This document shows, in pieces, positions 1 through 8,509 of a stretch of 64,000 bases of DNA. Every line of letters begins with the position of its first letter. Positions within the stretch are counted from its first letter, which is position 1. The notes beneath the pieces are model-generated. The model did no database searches. It saw only the letters and a list, made by a program, of their open reading frames with translations, and was not told the origin of the DNA. Origin of the DNA: Azospirillum brasilense (lineage in GTDB: Bacteria > Pseudomonadota > Alphaproteobacteria > Azospirillales > Azospirillaceae); contig NZ_CP012915.1 in NCBI RefSeq assembly GCF_001315015.1, positions 186,001 through 250,000 of the forward strand, in the 5' to 3' direction. The position numbers and the translations under genes were made by a program.

Positions 1-2472
1 GGTCACCAGAAGCTCGATGCCGAAGGCGCTGTCCGACGCGCCTTCCCGCACCAGATCCTGCCCGCGCGTGACCATGTGGATGCTGCTCGACACACCGAGC
101 GCGAACAGCAGCGGGATGACGATCACGTTGGCGAAGTTGAAGGGGATGTCCAGCAGCCCGGCGGTTGCCATCGTCCACAGGGCGGCCAGGATCAGCGGCG
201 CCAGGATCAGCACCATCCCGGTCACCGAGCGCTGCACGGCGACCAGCAGAAGCACCATCAGCACCAGCGTCAGCGCCGTCGCCTCCAGGAAGGAGGAGCC
301 GACGACCCGGGCCGCCTCCGTCACCGTCACCGGGGCACCGGTGGCGTTGGGCGCCACGGCCAGCACCGCGTCGGCGAAGTCGGCCATCGCGCGGCTGTCG
401 GAGATGTCGTGCGTGGGCAGCACCTCGACGCGGGCACGCCCGTCCGCGGCGATCCAGCGGGCCTTCAGGCTGTCCGGCACGTCGGCGGCGGTCACCGGCT
501 GCTCCACCGCCATGCCCTCGCGCAGCCGGTCGAGCAGCGGCGGCACGCCCCCGGTCAGCGCGCCGTCGAGCGTGGCGAACTGCGTCGGCCGGACGCGGGC
601 CAGCGCGCGGTCGAGGCTTTGCACGGCAGTGCGAAGCTCGGGCTGTCCGTCGCGCTTGTCCGTCCGATAACCGTCCAGCACCGTCTTCAGCGTGGCGACG
701 GCGCGCTCCAGCCCGCCCTGGTCCAGCGCCGCCGACTCCACCGGAGCGGTCAGGCTGGGGCCGAGCAGCAGCGACATGTCCGCCAGGATGGGCAGCTTTG
801 CCTCCTGGTCCTTGGGGATGAAGCTGGCGAAGGTGCGCACGCCGCCGGATTCCGGCAGGCCGCGCAGCCGTTCGGCCAACGCCTGTGCCGCCGCGAGGTC
901 CGGCGTCAGGATGTTGACGGAATAGGGCGAGGTGCGCGGGGTGGTTGCCAGATCGCGGTAGGTGGCGACGGCCTCGGTCGTCTCGTCCTGCAGGTTCAGC
1001 GGGTTGACGTCCAGCCGCACCAGCGGCAGCGCCGCCATGGAGAGGACGGCGCTGGCTCCTGCCAGGGCGAGGATGGCTCGGTGGTGGCGGCTCACCCAGC
1101 CGGCGAAGCCGCGGTCCTCGCGCTCCGGCGCGGGGACACCAGGGCCGGGGCGCAGCAGGACGATCAGGGCGGGCAGAAGGCTGAGGCTGATGAGCAGGGC
1201 CACCACCATGCCGACGGCGGAAATGACGCCGAACTCCGCCAGCCCCAGATAGGCGGTCGGCACGAAGGACAGGAAGCCGATGATGGCGCACAGGGTGCTG
1301 AGGACCAGCGCCGGCCCGACCGCCCGCACCGCCTCGATGGCCGCGGCCAGCGGCGGCAGGCCGCGGCGCAGCTCCTCCTGGTAGCGCAGGCCGAGATGCC
1401 CGCCGTAATCGTCGCCCAGCCCGAAGAACATCACCGCACAGGTGACAGAGATCAGGTTGAGCCGTCCGACGGTCAGGGCCGCCGCCCCGGCGCTCAGCGT
1501 CAAACCCAGCAGCAGGACCACCATGATGCAGGCGATCAGCCGCCCCGACCGCATTCCGGCGATCAGCACCGCGGAGACCAGGATGAAGGACAGGATGGTG
1601 GCGAGGCCGGCGCTGTTGGCCACCGTGTCCAGCTCCGTCTGGCGCAGCGGCACGGCGCCGGTGACCCGCATCTCGACCCCCTGGCCGACCGGCTCCGCCA
1701 TCACCGCGCCGATGGCCTCGTGCACCGCGGTCACCGCGGGGCGCCCGCGCCCGAAGGAGCTGTTGTCCAGAATGGGCCGGGCCAGGACGAAGCGGCGGTT
1801 GGCCGCCCGGTCCTCCTCATCCGCGGCCTGAACCAGCCCGGTCCAGGACAGCGGCACCGGATGGCCGTCCGCCACCGTCGCGGTGCTGACCGCCAGCCGG
1901 TTCAGCAGTTCGGCGGGGGTGGCCGGAGCGCCCTCGTCCGCGTGGGTCAGGATCAAGTCCAGCAGGTCGGCCAGACCCTGAAGGTTCGGGGCGGCGTTCA
2001 GCGCGCCCAGCGCCGCCTGCGCCCCAGCGAGCCGGGTGGCCAGATCCTGCAATTTTTCCGTGTCGAGAAAGAGCAGGCCGTAGCGGTGGAAGTACGGGTC
2101 GGCGGATGGCACCTCCACCGCCGACAGCACGTCCGTACGGGCGGACATGCGCTCCGCCAGACGTACGGCGGCGGCATCTGACTGGTCGGGAGACGGGCTG
2201 TCCACCACCACGACGATCTGGTCGTCGGCGAAGGGGAAGGCCTGCCTGTACTCCTCCGTGTGCTGGCGGAAGGCGGTGTCCGGCGCGATCATGTCCGACG
2301 TGCTGGTGCTCATCGTCAGATTGTCGGCGGAATACCAGCCGGCCAGGACGGACAACAGCACCCAGACGCCCAGCGTCACCTTCGGCTTTCGGCAGGACAG
2401 GGCACCCAGGCCCCCGATCATGGCGCGGCCGAAGTCCGCCATCCGGTCCAGGACACCTTGCCGTTCTGTCAC
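1..2472 (-). CDS. hpnN: Hopanoid-associated RND transporter HpnN (3' end off window)
   Basis: Inner-membrane MMPL/RND-type transporter of the HpnN family, which moves hopanoids towards the outer membrane in other bacteria. The frame reads through 824 codons without a stop and leaves the window before its end, so only the extreme C-terminus is missing (the family is usually about 860-880 aa). It begins with GTG at 2472. An N-terminal membrane segment at about residues 25-45 is followed by a periplasmic loop with the MMPL-like stretch DDQIVVVVDSPSP. The gene diverges from squalene-hopene cyclase, which supports the hopanoid assignment. An internal ATG at about 2433 is an alternative start. Family and direction are certain; the exact substrate is inferred. 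Confidence 0.88.
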   Translation of the reverse strand, partial: MTERQGVLDRMADFGRAMIGGLGALSCRKPKVTLGVWVLLSVLAGWYSADNLTMSTSTSDMIAPDTAFRQHTEEYRQAFPFADDQIVVVVDSPSPDQSDAAAVRLAERMSARTDVLSAVEVPSADPYFHRYGLLFLDTEKLQDLATRLAGAQAALGALNAAPNLQGLADLLDLILTHADEGAPATPAELLNRLAVSTATVADGHPVPLSWTGLVQAADEEDRAANRRFVLARPILDNSSFGRGRPAVTAVHEAIGAVMAEPVGQGVEMRVTGAVPLRQTELDTVANSAGLATILSFILVSAVLIAGMRSGRLIACIMVVLLLGLTLSAGAAALTVGRLNLISVTCAVMFFGLGDDYGGHLGLRYQEELRRGLPPLAAAIEAVRAVGPALVLSTLCAIIGFLSFVPTAYLGLAEFGVISAVGMVVALLISLSLLPALIVLLRPGPGVPAPEREDRGFAGWVSRHHRAILALAGASAVLSMAALPLVRLDVNPLNLQDETTEAVATYRDLATTPRTSPYSVNILTPDLAAAQALAERLRGLPESGGVRTFASFIPKDQEAKLPILADMSLLLGPSLTAPVESAALDQGGLERAVATLKTVLDGYRTDKRDGQPELRTAVQSLDRALARVRPTQFATLDGALTGGVPPLLDRLREGMAVEQPVTAADVPDSLKARWIAADGRARVEVLPTHDISDSRAMADFADAVLAVAPNATGAPVTVTEAARVVGSSFLEATALTLVLMVLLLVAVQRSVTGMVLILAPLILAALWTMATAGLLDIPFNFANVIVIPLLFALGVSSSIHMVTRGQDLVREGASDSAFGIELLVT

Positions 2473-2644
2473 GCTGTACGTCTCCCTCGAAAGCGTACGC
2501 AGTCTGCCAGGACAACCTCTGGCACCCAACGTACGCTACTGTATGTTACTTCCAACCAATGGGCGAACCGCGGCACCTCGTTACCCAGATACCTCCACCA
2601 TGGGGAATACCGGGGCAAAGTACCGGGGCAAAGCGGGAGCGCCG
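2473..2644. promoter_or_regulatory. Divergent hpnN/shc control region
   Basis: A 172-bp gap separates the starts of hpnN and shc, so both promoters must lie here. It is less GC-rich than the flanking genes. It holds several GTAC-containing words (about 2476, 2495 and 2531) and the 19-bp dyad annotated separately. No clear sigma-70 boxes are seen. Confidence 0.6.
2531..2549. promoter_or_regulatory. Candidate operator dyad GTA-N3-TAC-N-GTA-N3-TAC (copy 1)
   Basis: The sequence GTACGCTACTGTATGTTAC is a perfect skeleton of four half-site triplets with the symmetry GTA-N3-TAC-N-GTA-N3-TAC. It lies 59 bp upstream of hpnN and 95 bp upstream of shc. A copy with the same skeleton lies upstream of hpnH (6871-6889); over 21 bp the two match at 17 positions. 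This spacing is typical of dimeric helix-turn-helix repressors such as TetR-type regulators. The regulator itself is not in the window. Confidence 0.6.
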
Positions 2645-4576
2645 ATGCAAGACCACAACGCAAGCACAACCTTGCGGGTCCAACGGGCCGAGCCGTCGGC
2701 GAAGGCCGTGAGCGACGCCGTGGCAGAGGCCACGGACGCCCTGATCCGCCGCCAGCAGGCCGACGGCCATTGGGTGTTCGAGCTGGAGGCCGACGCCACC
2801 ATCCCATCCGAATATCTGCTGCTGCACCACATCCTGGACGAGATCGATCCGGAGCTTGAGGCCGGGCTGGCCGCCTTCATCCGCGGGCGGCAGGGCAAAG
2901 ACGGCGGCTGGCCGCTGTTCTTCGGCGGCGCCATGGACATCAGCTGCAGCGTGAAGGCCTACTTCGCGTTGAAGGCGGCGGGAGACAGCCCCGATGCGCC
3001 CCACATGTGCCGCGCCCGCGAGGCGATCCTGGCGCGCGGTGGGGCGGCGCGCTGCAACGTCTTCACCCGCATTCTGCTGGCCCAGTTCGGGCAAATTCCC
3101 TGGCGGGCGGTGCCGGCGATGCCGGTGGAGGTGATGAACCTGCCGCCCTGGTCGCCCTTCCACATCTCCCGCATTTCCTACTGGTCGCGGACGGTGGTGG
3201 TGCCGCTGCTGGTCGTCATGGCGCACCGGCTGCGCGCCCGCAACCCCCGGGGCATCGGCATCGCGGAGCTGTTCACCGAGCCGCCGGAGCGGGTGCGCAA
3301 CTGGCACAGCAACAACAACCGCGGCGGCTGGGCCACGCTGTTCCGGGCGCTCGACGCGGCGCTGCACGCGGTGGAGCCGCGCCTGCCCGCCAACGGACGC
3401 CAGACGGCCATCGACCGCGCCGTGCGTTTCGTGACGGAGCGGCTGAATGGCGAGGACGGGCTGGGCGCCATCTTCCCGGCGATGGTCAACGCCGTGCTGA
3501 TGTTCCATTGCCTGGGCATGCCGGCCGACCATCCCGACGCGGCGACGGCCCGTCGCGCGCTGCGCGGGCTGGTGGTGCGGCAGCCGGGGCGGGTCTATTG
3601 CCAGCCCTGCCTGTCGCCGGTCTGGGACACCGCGATCATCTGCAACGCCCTGCTGGAAACCGGCAGCCCGCTGGCCCGCGCCGCGGCCCGGCGCGGGGCG
3701 GACTGGCTGATCGACCGGCAAATCCTGGACGTCGAGGGGGATTGGGCGTGGCAGCGGCCGGGGCTGGCCTCGGGCGGCTGGGCCTTCCAGTACAACAACG
3801 CCCATTACCCGGACACCGATGACACCGCCATGGTGGTGATGGCCTTGCAACGGCTGGACGCCGACCGCTACGGCGAGCCGATCCGCCGCGCGCGGGATTG
3901 GATCGTCGGCATGCAGAGCCGCAACGGCGGCTGGGGCGCTTTCGACGCCGAGAACCAGCACGACTTCCTCAATCACATCCCCTTCGCCGACCACGGCGCC
4001 TTGCTCGACCCGCCGACCTCCGACGTGACGGCGCGCTGCGTCATGATGCTGGCCCGGCTGGGCGAGGGGCGCGACACCGTGCCGACCCGCCGCGGCCTGA
4101 CCTTCCTGGAGCGCGAGCAGGAAAGCGACGGGGCCTGGTTCGGGCGCTGGGGCACCAACTACGTCTACGGCACCTGGTCGGCGCTGGAGGCCCTGAACGC
4201 CGCCGGGGTGCCGCACTCCGCTGTGGCCGTGCAGCGCGCCGCCCAGTGGCTGCTGACGCACCAGCGCGCGGACGGCGGCTGGGGCGAGGACGGGGCCAGC
4301 TATTGGGCCGGCAACCCGCGTGGCGAGGGGGCGGTCTCCACCGCCTCGCAGACCGCCTGGGCGCTGCTCGGGCTGATGGCCGCCGGCAAGGGCAACCATC
4401 CGGCGGTCGACCGCGGCATCGAGTATCTGCTGTCGGCCCGCGACGCCGAAGGGCTGTGGAGCGAGGAGCCCTTTACCGCGGTCGGCTTCCCGCGCGTCTT
4501 CTACCTGAAATATCATGGCTATGCGGCGAGCTTCCCGCTGTGGGCGCTGGCTCGCTACCGGGCCTTGAGGGCGTGA
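2645..4576 (+). CDS. shc: Squalene-hopene cyclase
   Basis: Cyclises squalene to hopene, the committed step of hopanoid synthesis, as a monotopic inner-membrane enzyme. The 643-aa protein shows the catalytic D-x-D-D motif at residues 390-393 (DTDD in YPDTDDTAMV) and many QW-type repeats such as QSRNGGWGAF and QRADGGWGED. Length fits the family (about 630-670 aa). The frame stays open upstream to 2147, but homology begins near the ATG at 2645, so that start is chosen. It is first in a rightward operon with a DUF2141 gene 10 bp downstream and hpnG after it. hpnN diverges on the other side. Confidence 0.96.
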   Translation: MQDHNASTTLRVQRAEPSAKAVSDAVAEATDALIRRQQADGHWVFELEADATIPSEYLLLHHILDEIDPELEAGLAAFIRGRQGKDGGWPLFFGGAMDISCSVKAYFALKAAGDSPDAPHMCRAREAILARGGAARCNVFTRILLAQFGQIPWRAVPAMPVEVMNLPPWSPFHISRISYWSRTVVVPLLVVMAHRLRARNPRGIGIAELFTEPPERVRNWHSNNNRGGWATLFRALDAALHAVEPRLPANGRQTAIDRAVRFVTERLNGEDGLGAIFPAMVNAVLMFHCLGMPADHPDAATARRALRGLVVRQPGRVYCQPCLSPVWDTAIICNALLETGSPLARAAARRGADWLIDRQILDVEGDWAWQRPGLASGGWAFQYNNAHYPDTDDTAMVVMALQRLDADRYGEPIRRARDWIVGMQSRNGGWGAFDAENQHDFLNHIPFADHGALLDPPTSDVTARCVMMLARLGEGRDTVPTRRGLTFLEREQESDGAWFGRWGTNYVYGTWSALEALNAAGVPHSAVAVQRAAQWLLTHQRADGGWGEDGASYWAGNPRGEGAVSTASQTAWALLGLMAAGKGNHPAVDRGIEYLLSARDAEGLWSEEPFTAVGFPRVFYLKYHGYAASFPLWALARYRALRA

Positions 4577-4586
4577 AGGAGCGGAT

Positions 4587-4979
4587 GTGAAGGCGGCGGC
4601 GGTTCTGGCCGCGGCGCTGACCGTGACCGTTCAGGGCGTGCGCAACGGCGACGGGCAGATCGTCCTCGCCGTTTGCGAGGAGGCGGCCTATCCGGCTGGG
4701 CGCTGTGCCTTCCGGCTCACCGCCCCGGCCGCGGAGGGTTCGGTGCGCGTCACCGTGCCGGATGTGCCGTTGGGGACCTACGCATTGCGCGTCTACCACG
4801 ACGAGAACGGCAACGGGCAGTTGGACCGCAACCTTCTCGGCGTGCCGCGGGAGGGCTTCGGCTTCGGCAACGACGCCCCCGTGCTCCTGGCGCCGCCGAG
4901 CTTCCGCGACGCCGCCGTGACGGTGGGGGAGAATGGTGTGGAGACGGCTTTGACGCTCCGTTACTGGATATCGCCATAG
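4587..4979 (+). CDS. DUF2141 domain protein, secreted beta-sandwich
   Basis: A 130-aa protein of the DUF2141 family. The first 15 or so residues are a short, weak signal-like stretch. The core has the family features V-C-x-G-x-I-V near residues 15-30 and the hallmark HDENGNGQLD followed by GVPREGFGF-x-N. The acidic, calcium-binding-like loop HDENGNGQLD is clear. It sits 10 bp after shc and 6 bp before hpnG, so it is co-transcribed with hopanoid genes. Function is unknown; a periplasmic accessory role in hopanoid handling is only inferred from position. Confidence 0.82.
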   Translation: MKAAAVLAAALTVTVQGVRNGDGQIVLAVCEEAAYPAGRCAFRLTAPAAEGSVRVTVPDVPLGTYALRVYHDENGNGQLDRNLLGVPREGFGFGNDAPVLLAPPSFRDAAVTVGENGVETALTLRYWISP

Positions 4980-4985
4980 GGAGGC

Positions 4986-5690
4986 GTGATGGCCGCCGCG
5001 ATCCTCACCGGCATGGCGTTGGAGGCCCGTCTGGCCCGCCGCAGCGGAATGCCCGTCGCCTGCGCCACGGGGGACGCCGCCGCCGCAGCTGCGCATCGTC
5101 TGTTGGAGGACGGAGCCTGCGGGATCGTCAGCTTCGGTATCGCGGGGGGCTTGGCGCCCGACCTGCGGCCCGGCTCGCTGGTCCTGGCGAGCGCCGTCGT
5201 CGATGAGGGCGGCGCTGTCTTTGAGGCTTGGCAGCCCTGGCGGGATCGCCTCCACAACACCTTGCCGCAGGCGCACTCCGCGTTGATCGCCGGTGCCCGC
5301 ATGCCCGTGGTGACGGTCGGTGACAAGGCGCGGCTGAGGGCGCTGACCGGTGCTGCGGCGGTCGATCTGGAGAGCCTTGCCGTCGCGCGGGCTTGCCAAG
5401 CCTGGGGGCGGCCCTTCGCCGTGCTGCGCGCGGTCGCCGACCCGGCGTGGCGGGCTCTGCCCACGGCGGCGCTGGCCGGGCTGAACGGCGAGGGGCGCAT
5501 CACCCCCGGCGCCGTGCTGGCACGGCTGACCGCCAACCCCAGCCAGCTCGTTGCGCTGGGCCGGCTGGCCTGGGACCTCGGCCGCGCCCTGGCGGCGCTC
5601 CGCCGGGCGGCCGGCGCCTTTCCAGCCGATCTACTCGGCAGCGGTCCGCTCGGCCTCGATCCGGCGCAGCGTGTCCGCGACGTGGCGTGA
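4986..5690 (+). CDS. hpnG: Hopanoid-associated nucleoside phosphorylase HpnG
   Basis: HpnG removes adenine from adenosyl-hopane to give ribosyl-hopane, the step after HpnH. The roughly 234-aa protein has a nucleoside-phosphorylase fold. SFGIAGGLAPDL near residues 40-55 is the phosphate-binding glycine stretch, and VDLESLAVARA near residue 125 carries the conserved acidic/Ser site of the family. Start is GTG at 4986 or ATG at 4989, behind the purine-rich stretch AGGGAGG. It is the last gene of the shc operon and overlaps the 3' end of the converging hpnH by 60 bp. Assignment rests on family features plus the neighbours shc and hpnH. Confidence 0.88.
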   Translation: MMAAAILTGMALEARLARRSGMPVACATGDAAAAAAHRLLEDGACGIVSFGIAGGLAPDLRPGSLVLASAVVDEGGAVFEAWQPWRDRLHNTLPQAHSALIAGARMPVVTVGDKARLRALTGAAAVDLESLAVARACQAWGRPFAVLRAVADPAWRALPTAALAGLNGEGRITPGAVLARLTANPSQLVALGRLAWDLGRALAALRRAAGAFPADLLGSGPLGLDPAQRVRDVA

Positions 5691-6758
5691 GAAGACCTCC
5701 TCCGCTGGGCGCTGGCGGTCCAGCGGGAACTCCGGTGCCATCGGCCCGTCCGTGCGCGGCCCGCGCAGGCTGACCGCCAGCGCCGCCAGGGGATTGCGCA
5801 GCGTGTCCTCCACCGCGGTCGGCTCATAGCCGCTGTGGACCATGCAGTCGGCGCATTTCTCGTAATTGCCGGTGCCGTAGGCGTCCCAGTCCGTCTCCTC
5901 CATCAGCGCCTTGAAGGTCGGGGCGTAGCCCTCGCCCAGCAGGTAGCAGGGGCGCTGCCAACCGAAGACGTTGCGCGTCGGGTTGCCCCAGGGCGAGCAG
6001 CGGTAGCTGCGGTTGCCGGCCAGGAAATCCAGGAAGAGGGACGATTGCGAGAAGCGCCATTTCCGGCCCCGTCCGCGTGCAAAGACGTCGCGAAACAGTT
6101 CCTTGGTCTTGCGGCGGTTCAGAAAATGCTCCTGGTCGGGCGCGCGTTCGTAGGCGTAGCCGGGCGACACGGTGACGGCGTCGATGCCGGCGGCCATGGC
6201 CTCGTCGAAGAAGGCGGCGACCTTCTCCGGTTCCGCCCCGTCGAACAGGGTGCAGTTGATGTTGACGCGGAAGCCGCGCGCCTTGGCGGCGCGGATCGCC
6301 GCGACGGCGCGGTCGTAGACGCCCGGCTGGCAGACAGCCTTGTCATGCTCCTCCCGCCCGCCGTCCAGATGGACCGACCAGGTGAAGAAGGGGCTGGGGG
6401 TGAAGCGGTCGAGCCGCTTTTCCATAAGCAGGGCGTTGGTGCAGAGATAGACGAACTTGCGCCGCTCCACGATGCCGGCGGCGATGGTGTGGATCTCGGG
6501 GTGCAGCAGAGGCTCCCCACCGGCGATGGAAACCACCGGGGCGCCGCATTCGTCCACCGCTCCCAGGGCATCCTCTACGGACAGGCGGCGGCGCAGGATC
6601 GGGTCGGGATAGTCGATCTTGCCGCAACCCGCGCAGGCGAGGTTGCAACGGAACAGCGGCTCCATCATCAGGACCAGCGGGAAGCGCCGGTTGCCCTTGA
6701 GGCGCTGGCGCAGCACATAGGCGCCAACCAGCGCCGCCTGGATCGCGGGAACGGCCAT
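5631..6758 (-). CDS. hpnH: Adenosyl-hopene transferase HpnH (radical SAM)
   Basis: Radical SAM enzyme that joins the 5'-deoxyadenosyl group to diploptene, the first step towards extended C35 hopanoids. The 375-aa protein begins at ATG 6758. The [4Fe-4S] cysteines C38, C42 and C45 form the CxxxCxxC motif in FRCNLACAGCGKID. SIAGGEPLLHPEI is the SAM-contacting GGEP motif, and more cysteines occur near the C-terminus (EKCADCMVHSG). It is transcribed alone and converges on hpnG. A dyad resembling the one at the shc promoter lies 113 bp upstream of its start. Confidence 0.95.
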   Translation of the reverse strand: MAVPAIQAALVGAYVLRQRLKGNRRFPLVLMMEPLFRCNLACAGCGKIDYPDPILRRRLSVEDALGAVDECGAPVVSIAGGEPLLHPEIHTIAAGIVERRKFVYLCTNALLMEKRLDRFTPSPFFTWSVHLDGGREEHDKAVCQPGVYDRAVAAIRAAKARGFRVNINCTLFDGAEPEKVAAFFDEAMAAGIDAVTVSPGYAYERAPDQEHFLNRRKTKELFRDVFARGRGRKWRFSQSSLFLDFLAGNRSYRCSPWGNPTRNVFGWQRPCYLLGEGYAPTFKALMEETDWDAYGTGNYEKCADCMVHSGYEPTAVEDTLRNPLAALAVSLRGPRTDGPMAPEFPLDRQRPAEEVFSRHVADTLRRIEAERTAAE

Positions 6759-7013
6759 GGCTATGCCTCTCCCAGCCCATCATGGATCGCCGTCTGGTGA
6801 ATCGCCGTCATGCGCTCGTCCCTAAAATTGCGACTCGCTCCAGTTTGGAGCGTCCGGGGACGCATGGCAGGTAGCTTACTGTATGATACTTGCCGGAGCG
6901 TGGCGCGATCCGGCGGCGCGACCGCACCCGTACGCTCCGTCCCGGTGGCCGGAAAGCCTGTAAGACGTACGGGGATACGTACGCACCCAGCGGTGCAAAT
7001 CCCGGCGTGTATG
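6759..7013. promoter_or_regulatory. hpnH upstream region
   Basis: A 255-bp gene-free gap between hpnH and the HD-domain gene, both on the minus strand. It should hold the hpnH promoter and the end of the upstream transcript. It contains the second operator dyad (6871-6889), a 7-bp-arm hairpin (CGCTCCA at 6836-6842, TGGAGCG at 6846-6852) likely in the hpnH leader, and three GTAC-containing words between 6929 and 6982, echoing the shc/hpnN control region. Confidence 0.5.
6871..6889. promoter_or_regulatory. Candidate operator dyad GTA-N3-TAC-N-GTA-N3-TAC (copy 2)
   Basis: GTAGCTTACTGTATGATAC has exactly the half-site pattern of the dyad at 2531-2549. It lies 113 bp upstream of the hpnH start. 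The central words TACTGTATG and the flanking TACTT are identical in both copies. Its presence only in the hopanoid control regions I inspected suggests one regulator for both transcription units. Confidence 0.6.
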
Positions 7014-7640
7014 TCAGGGCTGAGGGGGCTTGCGGTTGCTACTTGCGGTTTTGGCGGGCTTGGCCTTGTGGGATTTGGTCTTGTGGGGTTGGGCGAGATG
7101 CCTCAGCTCCTCGTACCGGCTCAGAAAGAGCGCGTAGGCCCGGTCCGGACCGACCGGGACGATCCTGTCCGGATGGGGAGCCGGGAGATGCCCCCAATCC
7201 AGCCAGGCGGGCGGCAGGAGGTCGCGCAGTTCCGTCGCCATGCAGACAAGGTCGGCCTGCTTGATGGCCGGCGCCTCGTCATCGAAGCCGAACCAGCGGC
7301 GCAGCGCGTCCTTGACCGGATGCAGCCGCTGTTTGACGTAGTCGCGGTCCAGCATCACCTTGACCGGCGATGGCCAGTCGCCGAGGAATTCCTCGCAATC
7401 GTGCATCAGCGCCGAGTAGGCCAGGGCCGGTGGCACCAGACGCGAGACCATCACCGAATGCTCGGCGACCGAATACCAGGGTCGCGCCGCGCCGCCCCAA
7501 CGCGGCTGGGATGACAGGCACTGGGCGATGTCCTCGATCGGCATGCCCGTGGCGTCCGGCGTCAGCAGGTCGAGGACGAAGCCGGACGGCATCAGAATGG
7601 CGGTGCGCCCGTCCGGTCTCTTGAGAAGGTCGAGTTGCAT
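7014..7640 (-). CDS. HD-domain phosphohydrolase
   Basis: A 208-aa protein of the HD superfamily of metal-dependent phosphohydrolases, closest in layout to small YfbR-like or phage-type nucleotidases. The expected ligands are visible: H61 in YSVAEHS, the H80-D81 pair in ALMHDCEE, D88 in GDWPSPVK and a later Asp near AIKQADL. The C-terminal 25 residues are a basic Lys/Pro/Ser tail. Start is taken at ATG 7640; an in-frame TTG at 7658 would add six residues. Substrate is unknown; a nucleotide is likely from the family. Confidence 0.75.
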   Translation of the reverse strand: MQLDLLKRPDGRTAILMPSGFVLDLLTPDATGMPIEDIAQCLSSQPRWGGAARPWYSVAEHSVMVSRLVPPALAYSALMHDCEEFLGDWPSPVKVMLDRDYVKQRLHPVKDALRRWFGFDDEAPAIKQADLVCMATELRDLLPPAWLDWGHLPAPHPDRIVPVGPDRAYALFLSRYEELRHLAQPHKTKSHKAKPAKTASSNRKPPQP

Positions 7641-7933
7641 CGTTGGTGGCTGTTCCAAAACCGTGAGCGCGGTGCGGGGCCGCTTTCAAGGGCTTGTCCC
7701 GTCCGCCGGCCTCAATCACTGGCCTGATCATTGGCTCGGACGGGTTTAGCAGATCGTGGACGGCGCGGACAACGCACCCCGGCGCAGGGCCGCCATCGGC
7801 CGCGGCGGTCCGCCACACGGCCGTCTCAAAGGTTGCATAAATTACAAAATTTGCATTATTTACGGACTTTTCCAGTCATTGCCAGCGATGTAACGTATGC
7901 CTGCGTTTTCTCAATGCAACGACACGGATAAGG
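7641..7933. promoter_or_regulatory. Intergenic region with AT-rich direct repeat
   Basis: This 293-bp gap separates two divergent genes. It includes the most AT-rich stretch of the first 20 kb at 7831-7876. Two near-identical 13-mers, TTGCATAAATTAC (7833-7845) and TTGCATTATTTAC (7851-7863), are direct repeats 18 bp apart. They may be a promoter or activator site for the response regulator gene at 7934. No open frame in the gap looks coding. Confidence 0.4.
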
Positions 7934-8380
7934 ATGGCCGCGCCGATGCTGAACGAACCTGCGAAGGATGGGGTGCTGAACCGCAGCATCAACGATCTGC
8001 GCGTCCTGCTGATCGAAGACGACGACTTCACCCGTCGGCTGATGAGCCGCCTGCTCCAGGATTTGAAGGTTCGCCACGTATGGGAGGCGTCGGACGGCGT
8101 GTCGGCGCTGGCCATCTTGCGTGACCATCCGGAAAAGGTCGATCTCGCCATCTGCGACCTGGAAATGCCGCGGATGAGCGGGTTGGACCTGCTGCATGCC
8201 CTGCGGACGGCCACGGGCAACCCGCTGGCCGACCTTCCGGTGATCGTGCTGACCGCCCATCGCGAGGCGGACACCGTCAAGCGGGCCATCGCCTATGGCA
8301 TCTCCGGCTATCTGGTGAAACCGGTATCGAAGGCCGACCTCGTGAAGCGGCTGGCCTTCGTGCTTCAAAAAGGCCGTTGA
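7934..8380 (+). CDS. Stand-alone CheY-like response regulator
   Basis: A single receiver domain of 148 aa without an output domain. The acidic pocket E28-D29-D30, the phospho-acceptor D75 in ICDLEMPRMSG, the Thr of VLTAHR and the Lys of VKPVSK are all present. It should pass a phosphoryl group to or from a histidine kinase. The likely partner is the kinase at 9638, two genes downstream, with a cobalamin-binding protein between them. A second in-frame ATG at 7946 is also possible and has AAGGA upstream of it. Partnering is inferred from position. Confidence 0.85.
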   Translation: MAAPMLNEPAKDGVLNRSINDLRVLLIEDDDFTRRLMSRLLQDLKVRHVWEASDGVSALAILRDHPEKVDLAICDLEMPRMSGLDLLHALRTATGNPLADLPVIVLTAHREADTVKRAIAYGISGYLVKPVSKADLVKRLAFVLQKGR

Positions 8381-8509
8381 GAAGGCTTCTGAAATCATAG
8401 GGTGTGATCGGTCAGAAACTCACCTGTTTGATGCAATCAGATATTGCGGGAACGGATGTGAGGGGACACCTTCCTTTCAGACACCCCCTCTGACCGGAGA
8501 CGCTGTGTT

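Noticed and set aside
76..2181. 701-codon plus-strand frame at the left edge
   Set aside because: It lies opposite hpnN, which reads through as a coherent membrane protein. The composition of the shadow is low-complexity His/Gln/Gly.
2147..2644. N-terminal extension of squalene-hopene cyclase
   Set aside because: The frame is open but overlaps hpnN and its control region, and similarity to the family starts only after the ATG at 2645.
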